Both the position numbers and the translations under genes were made by a program. Of a DNA stretch of 64,000 nucleotides, positions 1-8,509 are shown piece after piece. The notes beneath the pieces were generated by a model. The model searched no databases. It was not told where the DNA came from and worked only from the letters and a program-made list of their open reading frames with translations. Position 1 is the first letter of the stretch. Each line of letters opens with the position of its first letter. This DNA is from Palsa-851 sp049582105 (GTDB taxonomy: Bacteria > Chloroflexota > Dormibacteria > Aeolococcales > Aeolococcaceae): positions 1 to 64,000 of the forward strand of contig JBAUTG010000091.1 of the NCBI GenBank assembly GCA_049582105.1. Direction: 5' to 3'.

Positions 1-105
1 GCCGGCGAAGGCGATCGTGTGCCCAGCGCGCTCGGCCGCACGAGCCACCGGGACGAGCGGCTGGAAGTGACCAAGCCCACCGATGAACGTGAAGAGCATC
101 CGCAC
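1..105 (-). CDS. family-1 (MGT/UGT-like) glycosyltransferase, N-terminus only
   Basis: Only the first 35 codons are inside the window; the gene runs leftward off the edge. They translate to VRMLFTFIGGLGHFQPLVPV followed by ARAAERAGHTIAFAG. GGxGHxxPLxPxxxAAxxxGH is the N-terminal signature of GT-B fold glycosyltransferases of the macrolide/UGT group (EryCIII-like), which move a sugar from a nucleotide donor to a small-molecule acceptor. I chose GTG at 105 over ATG at 99 because a TACGCT box (112-117) lies exactly 6 nt upstream of it, the spacing seen at other unit-heading genes here. No Shine-Dalgarno is visible. It is divergent from hflX. Donor and acceptor cannot be judged from this fragment. 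Confidence 0.72.
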   Translation of the reverse strand, partial: MRMLFTFIGGLGHFQPLVPVARAAERAGHTIAFAG

Positions 106-111
106 CGCGGC

Positions 112-117
112 AGCGTA
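112..117 (-). promoter_or_regulatory. -10 element of glycosyltransferase gene (leaderless type)
   Basis: TACGCT on the minus strand, 6 nt before the GTG start at 105. A start point about 7 nt downstream would fall on the start codon itself, so the transcript is probably leaderless. I see no convincing -35. Confidence 0.5.
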
Positions 118-146
118 CCGGCCCAGCAGAGTTGGGGCGCCGTTGC

Positions 147-152
147 TAGGCT
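147..152 (+). promoter_or_regulatory. -10 element of hflX (leaderless type)
   Basis: TAGGCT followed by GAGCGC and then the ATG at 159, with no room for a ribosome binding site. Together with the box at 112-117 it forms a compact divergent promoter region of about 50 bp. Confidence 0.5.
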
Positions 153-158
153 GAGCGC

Positions 159-1379
159 ATGCCTCATTTCGACGCGCCGTCCGGGGCGGATCCCGCCGTC
201 GGCCGGCAGCTGAAACGCGTCATCGTCATCGGCACGAGCGCGCGCACCGACGAGCGCGAGCAGCGCGACATCGAGCTCGACGAGCTCGAGGAGCTCGCAC
301 GCACCCTCGGTACCGAGGTGATCGAGCGCAGCCTGATCTCGCTGCGCGAGCCGCACCCCGCAACCTTCTTCCGCTCGGGAGTGGTCGCGGCCTTCGCGTC
401 GCACCTCGCCGAGCTCGGCAGTCCCGCAGTGCTCTGCAACGACCAGCTCACGCCGCGCCAGCAGCGGAACCTCCAGGAGGCGTGGGGCGTGCCGGTCCTC
501 GACCGCACCGAGGTGATCCTCGCCATCTTCGCCCGGCGCGCCATCACCGCCGAGGGCCGGGTCCAGGTCGAGATGGCGCAGCTCGAGCACCTGCTCCCGC
601 GTCTTGCCGGCGGGTGGTCGCATCTCGAGCGGCAGCGCGGCGGTGTCGGGCTCCGCGGCGGCCCCGGCGAGAAGCAGATCGAGGTGGACCGCCGGCTCAT
701 CCGCCAGCAGCTGAAGCGCCTGCGTCAGCGGCTCGTCGTCATCGAACGCCAGCGGCAGACCCGGCGGACGGCACGCACCAACGTGCCCCTGGCGTCGTGC
801 GCCCTGGTCGGGTACACGAACGCCGGGAAGTCGACGCTCCTGAACGTCCTCACCCACAGCGAGGTGCTCGCCGACGACCTGCTCTTCGCGACCCTCGATC
901 CCACGTCTCGCCGCCTCGAGCTGCCCTCGGGCAAGCTCGTCATCCTCACCGACACGGTCGGCTTCATCCAGAAGCTGCCGACCGAGCTGGTGGAGGCGTT
1001 CGCGGCGACGCTCGAGGAGGTCCGCCAAGCCCACATGCTCTGCGTGGTCGTCGACGCGTCGCACCCGGACGCCGAGCAGCAGTTGCAGACCGTGCTCGAG
1101 ACCCTGCGCTCCATGGAGTGCGACCAGCCGATGATCCTCGTCATCAGCAAGGTCGACCGCTTGACCGCCTCCGAGGTGCGCGCGGCGCGCCTTCGCCTCG
1201 GCGACATCGCCGGCGTGTCGGCGCTCGCGGTGAGCGCGACCCGAGGCGTCGGCCTCCGCGAGCTGCGCCAGCGCATCGACGGACTCGCGGCCCAACTCGT
1301 TCCTGACATCAGGGCGAACCGTCCAAGCGCGGCGCCACAGGCGATGCCGGACGCGGAGTTCCACGCCGCCGCGGGCTGA
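159..1379 (+). CDS. hflX: GTPase HflX
   Basis: Ribosome-associated GTPase that splits stalled or hibernating 70S ribosomes after stress. The 406 residues hold an N-terminal HflX domain (about 20-190, with the conserved region PGEKQIEVDRRLI) and then a TrmE/Era-type G domain. G1 is GYTNAGKST near residue 220, G3 is DTVGF near 265 and SKVD replaces the usual NKxD. The length is normal for the family. The ATG at 159 follows a -10 box at the leaderless spacing. It is a single-gene unit, and its stop abuts the convergent smpB stop with no spacer, so each gene reads into the other before terminating. Confidence 0.95.
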   Translation: MPHFDAPSGADPAVGRQLKRVIVIGTSARTDEREQRDIELDELEELARTLGTEVIERSLISLREPHPATFFRSGVVAAFASHLAELGSPAVLCNDQLTPRQQRNLQEAWGVPVLDRTEVILAIFARRAITAEGRVQVEMAQLEHLLPRLAGGWSHLERQRGGVGLRGGPGEKQIEVDRRLIRQQLKRLRQRLVVIERQRQTRRTARTNVPLASCALVGYTNAGKSTLLNVLTHSEVLADDLLFATLDPTSRRLELPSGKLVILTDTVGFIQKLPTELVEAFAATLEEVRQAHMLCVVVDASHPDAEQQLQTVLETLRSMECDQPMILVISKVDRLTASEVRAARLRLGDIAGVSALAVSATRGVGLRELRQRIDGLAAQLVPDIRANRPSAAPQAMPDAEFHAAAG

Positions 1380-1847
1380 CTAACGCTTCAGCGCGCGATC
1401 CATGTCGCGTTGCGCGTCACGCTTGGCGAGGTCCTCACGCTTGTCCCAGAGCTTCTTGCCGCGCGCGAGTCCGATCTCGACCTTGACCCGGTTGCGCACG
1501 AGGTAGAGACGCAGCGGGATGATCGTCAATCCCTGTGTGCGCACACGGGCGTCGAGGTACTCGATCTCGCGTTTATGAAGCAGCAACCTGCGGCGGCGTT
1601 CGGGCTCGGCATTGTGGCGATTGCCCTGCTGGTACGACGCGATGTTCACCTGCATCAACCACGCCTGGCCGCCCTCGATGCGCACATATCCCTCACGCAA
1701 ACCGATGCGTCCGCTGCGCAGCGACTTCACCTCGGTCCCGGTGAGCTCGATGCCGGCCTCCAGAGTCTCGACGATGCTGTACTCGTGCGTCGCACTGCGG
1801 TTGCGCGCCAGCAGGTTGTCGCCCGGTTTGCGCGCCGGCGTCGTCAT
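1380..1847 (-). CDS. smpB: SsrA-binding protein SmpB
   Basis: Partner of tmRNA in trans-translation, needed to rescue ribosomes stalled on broken mRNAs. At 155 residues it has the full family length. The beta-barrel core shows SIVETLEAGIELTGTEVKSL, and the C-terminal basic tail (GKKLWDKRED, then KRDAQRDMDRALKR) is the helix that enters the empty mRNA channel. It is the last gene of the ileS-to-smpB operon and its ATG overlaps the fmt stop by 4 bp. No tmRNA gene is visible in the window. Confidence 0.97.
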   Translation of the reverse strand: MTTPARKPGDNLLARNRSATHEYSIVETLEAGIELTGTEVKSLRSGRIGLREGYVRIEGGQAWLMQVNIASYQQGNRHNAEPERRRRLLLHKREIEYLDARVRTQGLTIIPLRLYLVRNRVKVEIGLARGKKLWDKREDLAKRDAQRDMDRALKR

Positions 1848-2770
1848 GGCGATCCCTCCGCGGACGGGGATCGCCTGCCACGCAGGAATGCGGCGGGCGT
1901 CATCGACCGTTTGCCGGGGGGTGTGATGAGGTCCGCACGATAGCCGCCGTCTTTCGCGGCGATGACCACCGACTCACCATCGGTGCGCACCACCGACCCG
2001 GGGTCCGATCCGGGCGGAACGTCCGCCGGGGCGCCTGCCTGCATCTGCACGTCGACACCCGACAGCGCTGCCACGACGCGGGGCCACGGCTGCAGCGCGC
2101 GCACCATGCGATCGACCTCGACGCCACTGCGCTCGGCCCAGTCCACGCGCCCGTCGTCACGTTCGAGCCGCGGCGCATACGTGACGCCTTCCTCCGGTTG
2201 CGGGCGCGCCTCGATCTCGTCCGTCGCGAGGCGCGCGAGCACCTTGACCAGCTCGGATGCCCCCAGAAATGCGAGCGCGACGGTGAGCGCCGGAGTCGTC
2301 GTCTCGGAGCCGATCGGAACACGCGCCGTTGAGTACACAGGACCGGTGTCGAGACCGCTGTCCATGCGCATGATCGAGACGCCCGTCTCCGCATCACCGG
2401 CAAGGATCGCGCGCGCGATCGGTGACGCGCCACGCCAGCGCGGGAGCAGCGACGCGTGGACATTCACCGCACCGCGGGGTGGAGCGTCGATCAGCGCAGG
2501 CGGGAGGATCTGGCCGTACGCCGCCACCACGAGGCAGTCGGGCTCGAGCTCGAGCACGGCCGCAACAGCCTCGGGCTCGCGGATTCTCAGAGGCGTCAAC
2601 ACCGGAATCCCAAGCTCGCGCGCCACGTCGGCGACCGGTCGAGGCGCCGGCGCCCCCCGGCTGCCAGGCTTGTCAGCCCGGGTGATCGCCGCGACGACCT
2701 CGTGGTGCGCCGCACACGCCCGCAGCGAGGGCACCGCGAATGCAGCGGTGCCGCAGAAGACGAGCCTCAC
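1844..2770 (-). CDS. fmt: methionyl-tRNA formyltransferase
   Basis: Formylates initiator Met-tRNA using 10-formyl-tetrahydrofolate. The 308-residue protein starts MRLVFCGTAAFAVPSL and has the Rossmann transferase domain with NVHASLLPRWRGASPI (catalytic Asn and His) near residue 108 and MRMDSGLDTGPV near 145, followed by the C-terminal OB-like domain. Its ATG overlaps the def stop in an ATGA. The def-fmt pair couples addition and removal of the formyl group, as in many bacteria. Confidence 0.96.
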   Translation of the reverse strand: MRLVFCGTAAFAVPSLRACAAHHEVVAAITRADKPGSRGAPAPRPVADVARELGIPVLTPLRIREPEAVAAVLELEPDCLVVAAYGQILPPALIDAPPRGAVNVHASLLPRWRGASPIARAILAGDAETGVSIMRMDSGLDTGPVYSTARVPIGSETTTPALTVALAFLGASELVKVLARLATDEIEARPQPEEGVTYAPRLERDDGRVDWAERSGVEVDRMVRALQPWPRVVAALSGVDVQMQAGAPADVPPGSDPGSVVRTDGESVVIAAKDGGYRADLITPPGKRSMTPAAFLRGRRSPSAEGSP

Positions 2771-3276
2771 ACAGCGCTGACGACGCCGGGCTCCTCAGCC
2801 TCCCGTGCGGGTTCGACCTCGCGCAGCGTCCCCTCGTTGACCCTGCTCGTGAACAGGATGCCGTCGAGATGATCGATCTCGTGCTGGATGGCGCGCGCCA
2901 GCAGTCCGTCACCCTTGACCCGGATCTCCTTGCCGTGGCGGTTCAGGCCCTTGGCGACCACGCGCTGGCAGCGCGTGACCTCGCCGACCCATCCCGGGAC
3001 CGACAGGCACCCTTCGAGCCCCGTCTGGTCTCCCTCGCAGCGGACCATCTCGGGGTTGGCGACCTGGTAGATCTGGTTGTCGACGCGGAGCACGATCACG
3101 CGCAGCGAGACACCGACCTGCGGTGCTGCGAGACCGACGCCGTTCGCCTCGAACATCGACTCCACCATGTCGTCCATCAACTTGCGCACCGCGTCGTCGA
3201 CGCGCGGCACGCGTGTTGCCTTGGTGGTGAGGACGTCGTTGTGGTCTGACGTCAGGATGATGGGAAGGACTGCCAC
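2767..3276 (-). CDS. def: peptide deformylase
   Basis: Removes the N-formyl group from nascent proteins. All three metal-site motifs are present: GVGLAAPQVG, EGCLSVP (motif GCLS) and QHEIDHLDG (HExDH). The open frame extends further upstream, but the family N-terminus PIILTSD follows directly after the GTG at 3276, which has a good GGAGA site 6 nt upstream. I therefore place the start there, giving 169 residues. It follows priA by 13 bp and overlaps fmt by 4 bp. Confidence 0.95.
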   Translation of the reverse strand: MAVLPIILTSDHNDVLTTKATRVPRVDDAVRKLMDDMVESMFEANGVGLAAPQVGVSLRVIVLRVDNQIYQVANPEMVRCEGDQTGLEGCLSVPGWVGEVTRCQRVVAKGLNRHGKEIRVKGDGLLARAIQHEIDHLDGILFTSRVNEGTLREVEPAREAEEPGVVSAV

Positions 3277-3289
3277 GATTGGTCTCCGT

Positions 3290-5281
3290 TCACGGCCCAG
3301 GATCGACGTCGATGCTCCAGCCTCGACCCCTGGGAAGATGTGGAAACGCCCTCTCGATGTCGGTGCCCCGCACCGTGATCTGCCAGCGGTATTCGCCTCG
3401 CAGGCGGTGCAGAAATGCCGGCGTCGGACCGAGGACGTCGAGCCCGGCGCCAATTCCGAGTGTATCAGACACTCGCTGGGCCTCCCGGCGAACCTCGGCC
3501 TCCGCCTCGTGATCGTCCCGATGCGTGAAGGTGCACACGCAGAGGCGCGCGTAGGGAGGGAATCGCAGCGCCTTGCGGATGCGTATCTCATCGCGGGCGA
3601 ATCCCAGGTAGTCATGCGTGGTGGCATGGCGCACCGCGTAGTGGTCGGGACTGTATGTCTGCAGCACCACCTGTGCCGGCTCATCGCCGCGACCGGCGCG
3701 ACCCGCGACCTGGGTGAGCAGGGAGAACGTCAACTCGCCGCTGCGGTAGTCGGGGAAATGCAGGGATGTGTCGGCGTTGACGATGCCGACCAGGCGGACG
3801 TTGCCGAGGTCCCAGCCCTTCGCAACCATCTGCGTTCCGATGAGACAGTCGGCCTCATGACGCCGGAACCGGTCGTAGATGTCGAAGTACGCGTCGCGCG
3901 AGCGCGTGGTGTCGCGGTCCATGCGAATGAGGCGCAGCGCCGGGAATCGCTCGCGCACCTCGCGCTCGAGCCGCTCGGTTCCCATGCCGAGCGCACGGAT
4001 CGTTCGTGATCCACACGCGGGGCACGCACCCGGGAGCGGGATCGACGCACCGCAGTAATGACAGTCACAGCTCGCTCGAGCGACGTGGTGCACGAGCGAC
4101 ACGCTGCAGTTCCTGCAGGTCAGTGCCTCCCCGCAGGTGCGACAGAGGACGACGGTCGCCGTGCCACGTCGATTGAGAAAGAGGATCGACTGCCCGCCCT
4201 CGTCGTGACATGCCTGCATCGCACGGTCGAGCGTCAGCGACAGCGGGCCGGTGTTGCCCGCGCGCAGCTCATCGCGCAGATCGACAACCTCGATGGGTGG
4301 CAGTGCCCGGCCGCTCACGCGCTCCGGGAGGGTCACGAGCTCGAGGTCACCGGTGTGCGCGCGATAGAAGCTCTCGACGCGGGGTGTCGCGCTCCCCAGC
4401 ACCACCGGTGCGTCGCAGAGCGCACCGAGCATGAGCGCGACGTCGACCGCGTGGTACCGCGGGATCCGGTCCTGCTTGTACGCAGGAGCATCCTCCTCGT
4501 CGACGACGACGATGCCGAGCACGGCAATCGGTGCGAAGACGGCGCTCCGCGAGCCGATGACGACGCTGTGCACACCGCTGCGGATACGACGCCATTCGGC
4601 GGCACGCTCGGCGTCGGTGAGCGCGGAATGGACCACCGCGATGCGCCCCGGAAACCGCGCGGTGAAACGCTGAATCATCTGCGGGGTCAACGCGATCTCG
4701 GGCACGAGCACGATCGCTCCGCGTCCCGCGGCAAGTGCCGCGTCGATGGCCGCGAGGTACACCTCGGTCTTCCCGCTGCCGGTGACGCCGTGCAGGAGCA
4801 CGCGCCGGTGGCGGCGCCCGGCGATCGCCTCGAGCAACGGCGCAACAGCGGCACGCTGCGCGTCGTTGAGCACAGGTGCGGGCTCCGGAGGTCCTGCGGC
4901 TCCCGCCTCCGCGACCGCACGCGACATCGATCGTGGTCCCGCACGGCGCGACGGGCGTGTGCGCACTCCCTTGGGGAGCATCGCGCGGAGCACCTCGCCG
5001 AGCGGCGCGCAGTATCGATCCGCAACCTGACGCGCCAGGGAAAGATGGTGGTCGAGCAGGAGTCGCGGCTCATCGATGACCGTCTCGATGGCACGGACGT
5101 CCGCATGGTCGGATCGATCCGAACGTTCCACGACGTACCCGAGGATCGATCGCTTCCCGAACGGGATCTCGACGCGAACGCCGGGCAGCACCAGCTCGGC
5201 GAGGTCGTCCGGAATCGAGTACGTGTACGAGTCGCGCGGCAGCAGCGATCGCGTCTCGGGCACGACCGATGCGTAGGTCAC
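3290..5281 (-). CDS. priA: primosomal protein N' (replication restart helicase PriA)
   Basis: 3'-to-5' helicase that reloads the replisome at stalled forks. The 663 residues are slightly shorter than the E. coli protein. They contain an N-terminal DNA-binding domain (VPGVR-like LPGVRVEIPFGK), Walker A GVTGSGKTEVYL near residue 165, and VDEEDAPAYKQD as the DExH box (the family usually has DEEHD). A zinc-binding insert follows with CRTCGEALTCRNC and CHYCG plus CPACG, then the C-terminal helicase motifs ending QVAGRAGRG. It starts at GTG 5281, overlapping the coaB stop by 4 bp. Confidence 0.96.
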   Translation of the reverse strand: MTYASVVPETRSLLPRDSYTYSIPDDLAELVLPGVRVEIPFGKRSILGYVVERSDRSDHADVRAIETVIDEPRLLLDHHLSLARQVADRYCAPLGEVLRAMLPKGVRTRPSRRAGPRSMSRAVAEAGAAGPPEPAPVLNDAQRAAVAPLLEAIAGRRHRRVLLHGVTGSGKTEVYLAAIDAALAAGRGAIVLVPEIALTPQMIQRFTARFPGRIAVVHSALTDAERAAEWRRIRSGVHSVVIGSRSAVFAPIAVLGIVVVDEEDAPAYKQDRIPRYHAVDVALMLGALCDAPVVLGSATPRVESFYRAHTGDLELVTLPERVSGRALPPIEVVDLRDELRAGNTGPLSLTLDRAMQACHDEGGQSILFLNRRGTATVVLCRTCGEALTCRNCSVSLVHHVARASCDCHYCGASIPLPGACPACGSRTIRALGMGTERLEREVRERFPALRLIRMDRDTTRSRDAYFDIYDRFRRHEADCLIGTQMVAKGWDLGNVRLVGIVNADTSLHFPDYRSGELTFSLLTQVAGRAGRGDEPAQVVLQTYSPDHYAVRHATTHDYLGFARDEIRIRKALRFPPYARLCVCTFTHRDDHEAEAEVRREAQRVSDTLGIGAGLDVLGPTPAFLHRLRGEYRWQITVRGTDIERAFPHLPRGRGWSIDVDPGP

Positions 5282-5949
5282 CGCAACCGCTCCGCGATGA
5301 TCCGCACGATCGCACGGGCGACGACGTCCTTGTGGGCTCGAGCGATGGTCATCGACCCACCGTCACGGTCGATCACGGTGACCTCGTTGTCGTCCGCCCC
5401 CATGCCGATCCCGGCCTGCGAGACGTCATTGACGACGATGAGGTCGAGCTCCTTGCCGGCGAGCTTCGCCTGCGCGTGCTCGATCACGTGCTCCGTCTCG
5501 GCCGCGAACCCGACGCGGAAGACGCCTGCGGCGACGGGATCACCGGCGAGCGAGCGCAGGATGTCAACGGTCGGGACGAGGTCGAGGGTGAGCGCCGTCG
5601 CGCCCTTCTTCAGCTTCTGCGTCGCGACGTCACGCGGCCGCCAGTCGGCGACCGCCGCCGCCATGACGAGCACCCGGGCGCGGGGCAGAGCGGCGCGCAC
5701 CGCGGCGTGCATCTGGTCGGCGGTCTCCACGGGCACCACCTCGAGTCCGGGCTGCGCGGGCGGCTCCGCGGCGGCGGTGACCAGGGTGACCGTCGCACCT
5801 TCGGCGAGGGCAGCCTCCGCGAGCGCGTTGCCCATCTTGCCGCTCGACCGGTTACCGACATAGCGCACCGGGTCGATCGGCTCGCGGGTGCCTCCCGCGG
5901 TGATCACGAAGTGAAGGCCGGCGAGGGAGCGGTCAGGCGCCGCCGCCAA
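5278..5949 (-). CDS. coaB: phosphopantothenate-cysteine ligase (CoaB half of CoaBC), separate frame
   Basis: Couples 4'-phosphopantothenate to cysteine in CoA synthesis. It has the CoaB signatures ITAGGTREPIDPVRYVGNRS and SSGKMG, AAAVADW, and the KLKK lysine region, in 223 residues. In most bacteria this domain is fused to CoaC; here it is a separate frame, shifted +1 and overlapping coaC by 17 bp. The apparent start is TTG at 5949, with GGGGGAG just upstream on the minus strand, so translational coupling is plausible. The alternative is a fused gene broken by one extra base in the GC-rich GGCGGCGGCGCC stretch, or a programmed +1 shift. Confidence 0.9.
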   Translation of the reverse strand: MAAAPDRSLAGLHFVITAGGTREPIDPVRYVGNRSSGKMGNALAEAALAEGATVTLVTAAAEPPAQPGLEVVPVETADQMHAAVRAALPRARVLVMAAAVADWRPRDVATQKLKKGATALTLDLVPTVDILRSLAGDPVAAGVFRVGFAAETEHVIEHAQAKLAGKELDLIVVNDVSQAGIGMGADDNEVTVIDRDGGSMTIARAHKDVVARAIVRIIAERLR

Positions 5950-6502
5950 GGAGCTCCCCCGCCACGCTGACGATCTCTTCGGGTTCGGCCATGCGGCCGG
6001 TGCTCTCGTGGCCGCTCGCCAGACGTCCTCGGACCGGGCCGACGATGCGCGCGCCGCGTGAGACCAGCGTCGCGGCGTGTCCCTGGGTTGCCGGGTGCTC
6101 CCACATCGCCGCCTCCATCGCGGGGGCGATGAGGATCGGCGCGCGGCACGCCAGCGCCGTCGCGGTCACCGGGTCATTGGCGAGGCCGAGCGCGAGCCGG
6201 GCGATGAGATCCGCGGAGGCGGCAACCACGACCTGGATCTCGCACCATCCTGCCAGGGTCAGATGGCTCATGCCGTGGCCCTCGGCGGCGCCGTCGTCCT
6301 CCCACATGTCCGCGGCAACCGGGTTCCCGCTCAGCGCCCGCAGCAGCGTCGGCGTCACGAACCGCGCTGCCGCCTCGGTCATCGCCACGCGGACCTCGGC
6401 CCCGCCGCGGCGCAGGTCGGTGACCACCTCGCATGCCTTGAACGCCGCGACACTCCCGCCGACGCCGACCAGGACGCGCCGTCCGTCCAGGTCCACGGTC
6501 AC
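5933..6502 (-). CDS. coaC: phosphopantothenoylcysteine decarboxylase (CoaC half)
   Basis: FMN-dependent decarboxylase of CoA synthesis; 189 residues in the HFCD flavoprotein fold. Visible are GVGGSVAAFKACEVV (N-terminal FMN loop), the catalytic His in MSHLTLAG, and APAMEAAMWEHPATQ. In this PxMNxxMW motif the substrate-binding Asn is replaced by Glu. In the flap GRLASGHESTGRMAEP, a Ser stands where E. coli Dfp has its reductive Cys. Those substitutions need comparison with close relatives before they are called unusual. The start is GTG 6502 in a GTGA overlap with gmk. No rpoZ lies between gmk and coaC, where many genomes carry it. Confidence 0.9.
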   Translation of the reverse strand: MTVDLDGRRVLVGVGGSVAAFKACEVVTDLRRGGAEVRVAMTEAAARFVTPTLLRALSGNPVAADMWEDDGAAEGHGMSHLTLAGWCEIQVVVAASADLIARLALGLANDPVTATALACRAPILIAPAMEAAMWEHPATQGHAATLVSRGARIVGPVRGRLASGHESTGRMAEPEEIVSVAGELLGGGA

Positions 6503-7092
6503 GACGGAAGACCTCTGCGCGCGGCGCGGCCGGCCTCGATGATGACGAGGATCTCCCGGGCGGCTCGAGCGGCATCGTCGTTCACCACCTGATGATCGTA
6601 CGTGTCCTTGAGCGCGAGCTCCGAGACGGCCAGTTCGCGACGGGTCCGGAGGCTCGCAGGATCCTCCGTCGCCCGGTCGGCAAGGCGTTGCTCGAGTGCC
6701 TCGATGCTCGGAGGCAGAAGAAAGACGTAGGTCGTGGTCTCGCCGAGCCGGCCACGGATCTTCTCGGCGCCCTGCACGTCGATCTTGATCACGGTGTCCT
6801 GTCCGGACTCGACTGCCCGGTGCACGCTCTCGAAGGTGCGGCCCTTGAGCTCACCGTAGACGATCGACCACTCGAAGAACTCGTCGCGATCGATCATCGC
6901 CCGGAAGGTCGGCTCGTCGACGAACCAGTACGAGACGCCGTCGATCTCCCCGGGACGGGGCGGACGCGTCGTGTACGAGACGCAGTACGCGAGCGTGGGA
7001 TCGAGGGCGAAGAGCTCACGCAGGACGGTGTCCTTGCCGACGCCGCTCGGACCGGTCAGCACGATGAGGATCCCCTCGCCCGGGGCGGTCAC
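6499..7092 (-). CDS. gmk: guanylate kinase
   Basis: Phosphorylates GMP to GDP. The 197-residue protein has the P-loop GPSGVGKDTVL, the GMP-binding YTTRPPRPGEIDGVSYWFV, and the lid region RLADRATEDPASLRTRRE. Length is normal. The start at 7092 overlaps the rluD stop by 4 bp, and the gene ends in a GTGA overlap with coaC. It lies in the ileS operon. Confidence 0.96.
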   Translation of the reverse strand: MTAPGEGILIVLTGPSGVGKDTVLRELFALDPTLAYCVSYTTRPPRPGEIDGVSYWFVDEPTFRAMIDRDEFFEWSIVYGELKGRTFESVHRAVESGQDTVIKIDVQGAEKIRGRLGETTTYVFLLPPSIEALEQRLADRATEDPASLRTRRELAVSELALKDTYDHQVVNDDAARAAREILVIIEAGRAARRGLPS

Positions 7093-7997
7093 TCGCTCCT
7101 GAGCGCCGCTGCGGCGGCGATCAGCTCCGCTGGCAGCGGGGACTCGAAGGTGCGCTCCGTGCCGTCGGTGGGGTGTACCAACCGAAGACGCATCGCATGG
7201 AGCGCCGGGCGCGCGAGCGTGGCGTCGGGTCTCCCGTAGACGGCGTCACCGATGATCGGATGGCCGATCGACGCGAGATGGACGCGAATCTGGTGGGTCC
7301 GCCCGGTCCGCAGCGAGACCTCGAGCACCGTGGCGCCGTTGAGCCGCTCGACCACGCGGAAGTCGGTGACCGCCTCGCGACCACCCTCGACGATCGCCAT
7401 GCGCCGCCGGTCGCGGGGATGGCGCGCGATCGGCGCGTCGATCGTGCCCGTCTCCTCGCGAAATCCGCCGTGGACGAGCGCCCAGTACGTACGCCCGAGC
7501 GTGCGGTCGCTCAGCTGGCGGGCGAGGCTGCGATGTGCCGCCTCGGTCTTGGCGACGACGAGCAACCCGCTCGTGTCGCGATCGAGGCGGTGCACGATGC
7601 CGGCGCGCTCGGCGCCGCCGAGCAGCGACCACGTCGTCCCGCGCTGCTTGAGGCCGTCGGCGAGCGTGCCCGCGGGATGGCCCGGCGCCGGGTGCACCAC
7701 CAGCCCCGATGGCTTGTCGATCACCGCAAGCGCCTCGTCCTCGTACACGACAACGAGATCAACGTCCGGATCGGAGCGCTTCACGTGCGCGCCCGGGGCG
7801 GTCTCGGCCGTCTCGACCGGCGCGACGGCGACCACCGCCGCCTCGCGTACGCGCTGGCCGGGACGCCCAACGCGCCCGTCGACGGTGACCAGTCCGGCGT
7901 CGATCATGGTTCGCGCGGCGTGACGCGTCACGTGCCGCGTCTCCGCGAGCCACACGTCGAGGCGCGGCGACGCGACGGCGGCGCTGCCCTCGGTCAT
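7089..7997 (-). CDS. rluD: ribosomal large subunit pseudouridine synthase, RluD family
   Basis: Isomerises uridines in 23S rRNA. An N-terminal S4 RNA-binding domain (PRLDVWLAETRHVTRHAA, about residues 12-60) is followed by the RluA/RluC/RluD catalytic domain with the active-site Asp in HRLDRDTSGLLVVAK near residue 140 and RTHQIRVHLASIGHPI near 245. At 302 residues it matches RluD, but the exact target uridines cannot be read from sequence. It is coupled to lspA upstream and gmk downstream by 4-bp overlaps. Confidence 0.9.
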   Translation of the reverse strand: MTEGSAAVASPRLDVWLAETRHVTRHAARTMIDAGLVTVDGRVGRPGQRVREAAVVAVAPVETAETAPGAHVKRSDPDVDLVVVYEDEALAVIDKPSGLVVHPAPGHPAGTLADGLKQRGTTWSLLGGAERAGIVHRLDRDTSGLLVVAKTEAAHRSLARQLSDRTLGRTYWALVHGGFREETGTIDAPIARHPRDRRRMAIVEGGREAVTDFRVVERLNGATVLEVSLRTGRTHQIRVHLASIGHPIIGDAVYGRPDATLARPALHAMRLRLVHPTDGTERTFESPLPAELIAAAAALRSE

Positions 7998-8509
7998 GAC
8001 GCGGGCGCCCGCGGCACAGACGGTCGCGACGGGATGAAGCTCAGCACCAGGAGCACCACGATCGCGATGACGATCGAGCTGTCAGCGACATTGAAGACCG
8101 GCCACCAGTGGAAGTCGATGAAGTCGACGACGTATCCCTGCACGAGCCGGTCGACACCGTTGGAGAGCGCTCCCCCGAGGATCATCCCGATGAGGACCTG
8201 CCGGTACCAGGTTGTGCCGTAGCGATACCCGAAGAACATGATGTACAGGCTCACCACCAGCGCAACGGCAAGGTAGAGCCAGTGGAGTTGCGGGAGCACG
8301 CTGAACGCGGCGCCGCTGTTCTGCACGCGGTCGATCGACACGATCGCACCCGGCCAGATCTGTTGACCGACGGCGAGGTGCGTCGCGACCAGCCACTTCG
8401 TCACATGATCGAAGGCGGCGACGAACGCCGCGGTGCCGAGCATGACGGCGTAGATCCGCCCTCGCGAGACGCGGCTCTCGACCGTTACCGCTTGACTCCC
8501 AGCCAGCAT
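7994..8509 (-). CDS. lspA: lipoprotein signal peptidase
   Basis: Type II signal peptidase that cleaves prolipoproteins ahead of the lipidated Cys. It has four predicted membrane segments and both catalytic aspartates, in SNGVDRLVQGYVVDFIDF and FNVADSSI. I start it at ATG 8509, which overlaps the ileS 3' end by 25 bp and gives 171 residues; a longer frame would add an unlikely Arg-rich leader. Lipoprotein substrates are present in this window (39384-39989, 46722-47246, 56655-57809). Confidence 0.94.
   Translation of the reverse strand: MLAGSQAVTVESRVSRGRIYAVMLGTAAFVAAFDHVTKWLVATHLAVGQQIWPGAIVSIDRVQNSGAAFSVLPQLHWLYLAVALVVSLYIMFFGYRYGTTWYRQVLIGMILGGALSNGVDRLVQGYVVDFIDFHWWPVFNVADSSIVIAIVVLLVLSFIPSRPSVPRAPAS

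Noticed and set aside
1376..1384. Searched for a terminator between hflX and smpB
   Set aside because: The stops are adjacent, with no spacer and no hairpin with a U tract.
4058..5863. A 601-codon open frame antisense to priA and coaB
   Set aside because: High G+C leaves long stop-free antisense frames. The translation is Arg/His/Asp-rich with no domain motif, while priA on the other strand is complete.
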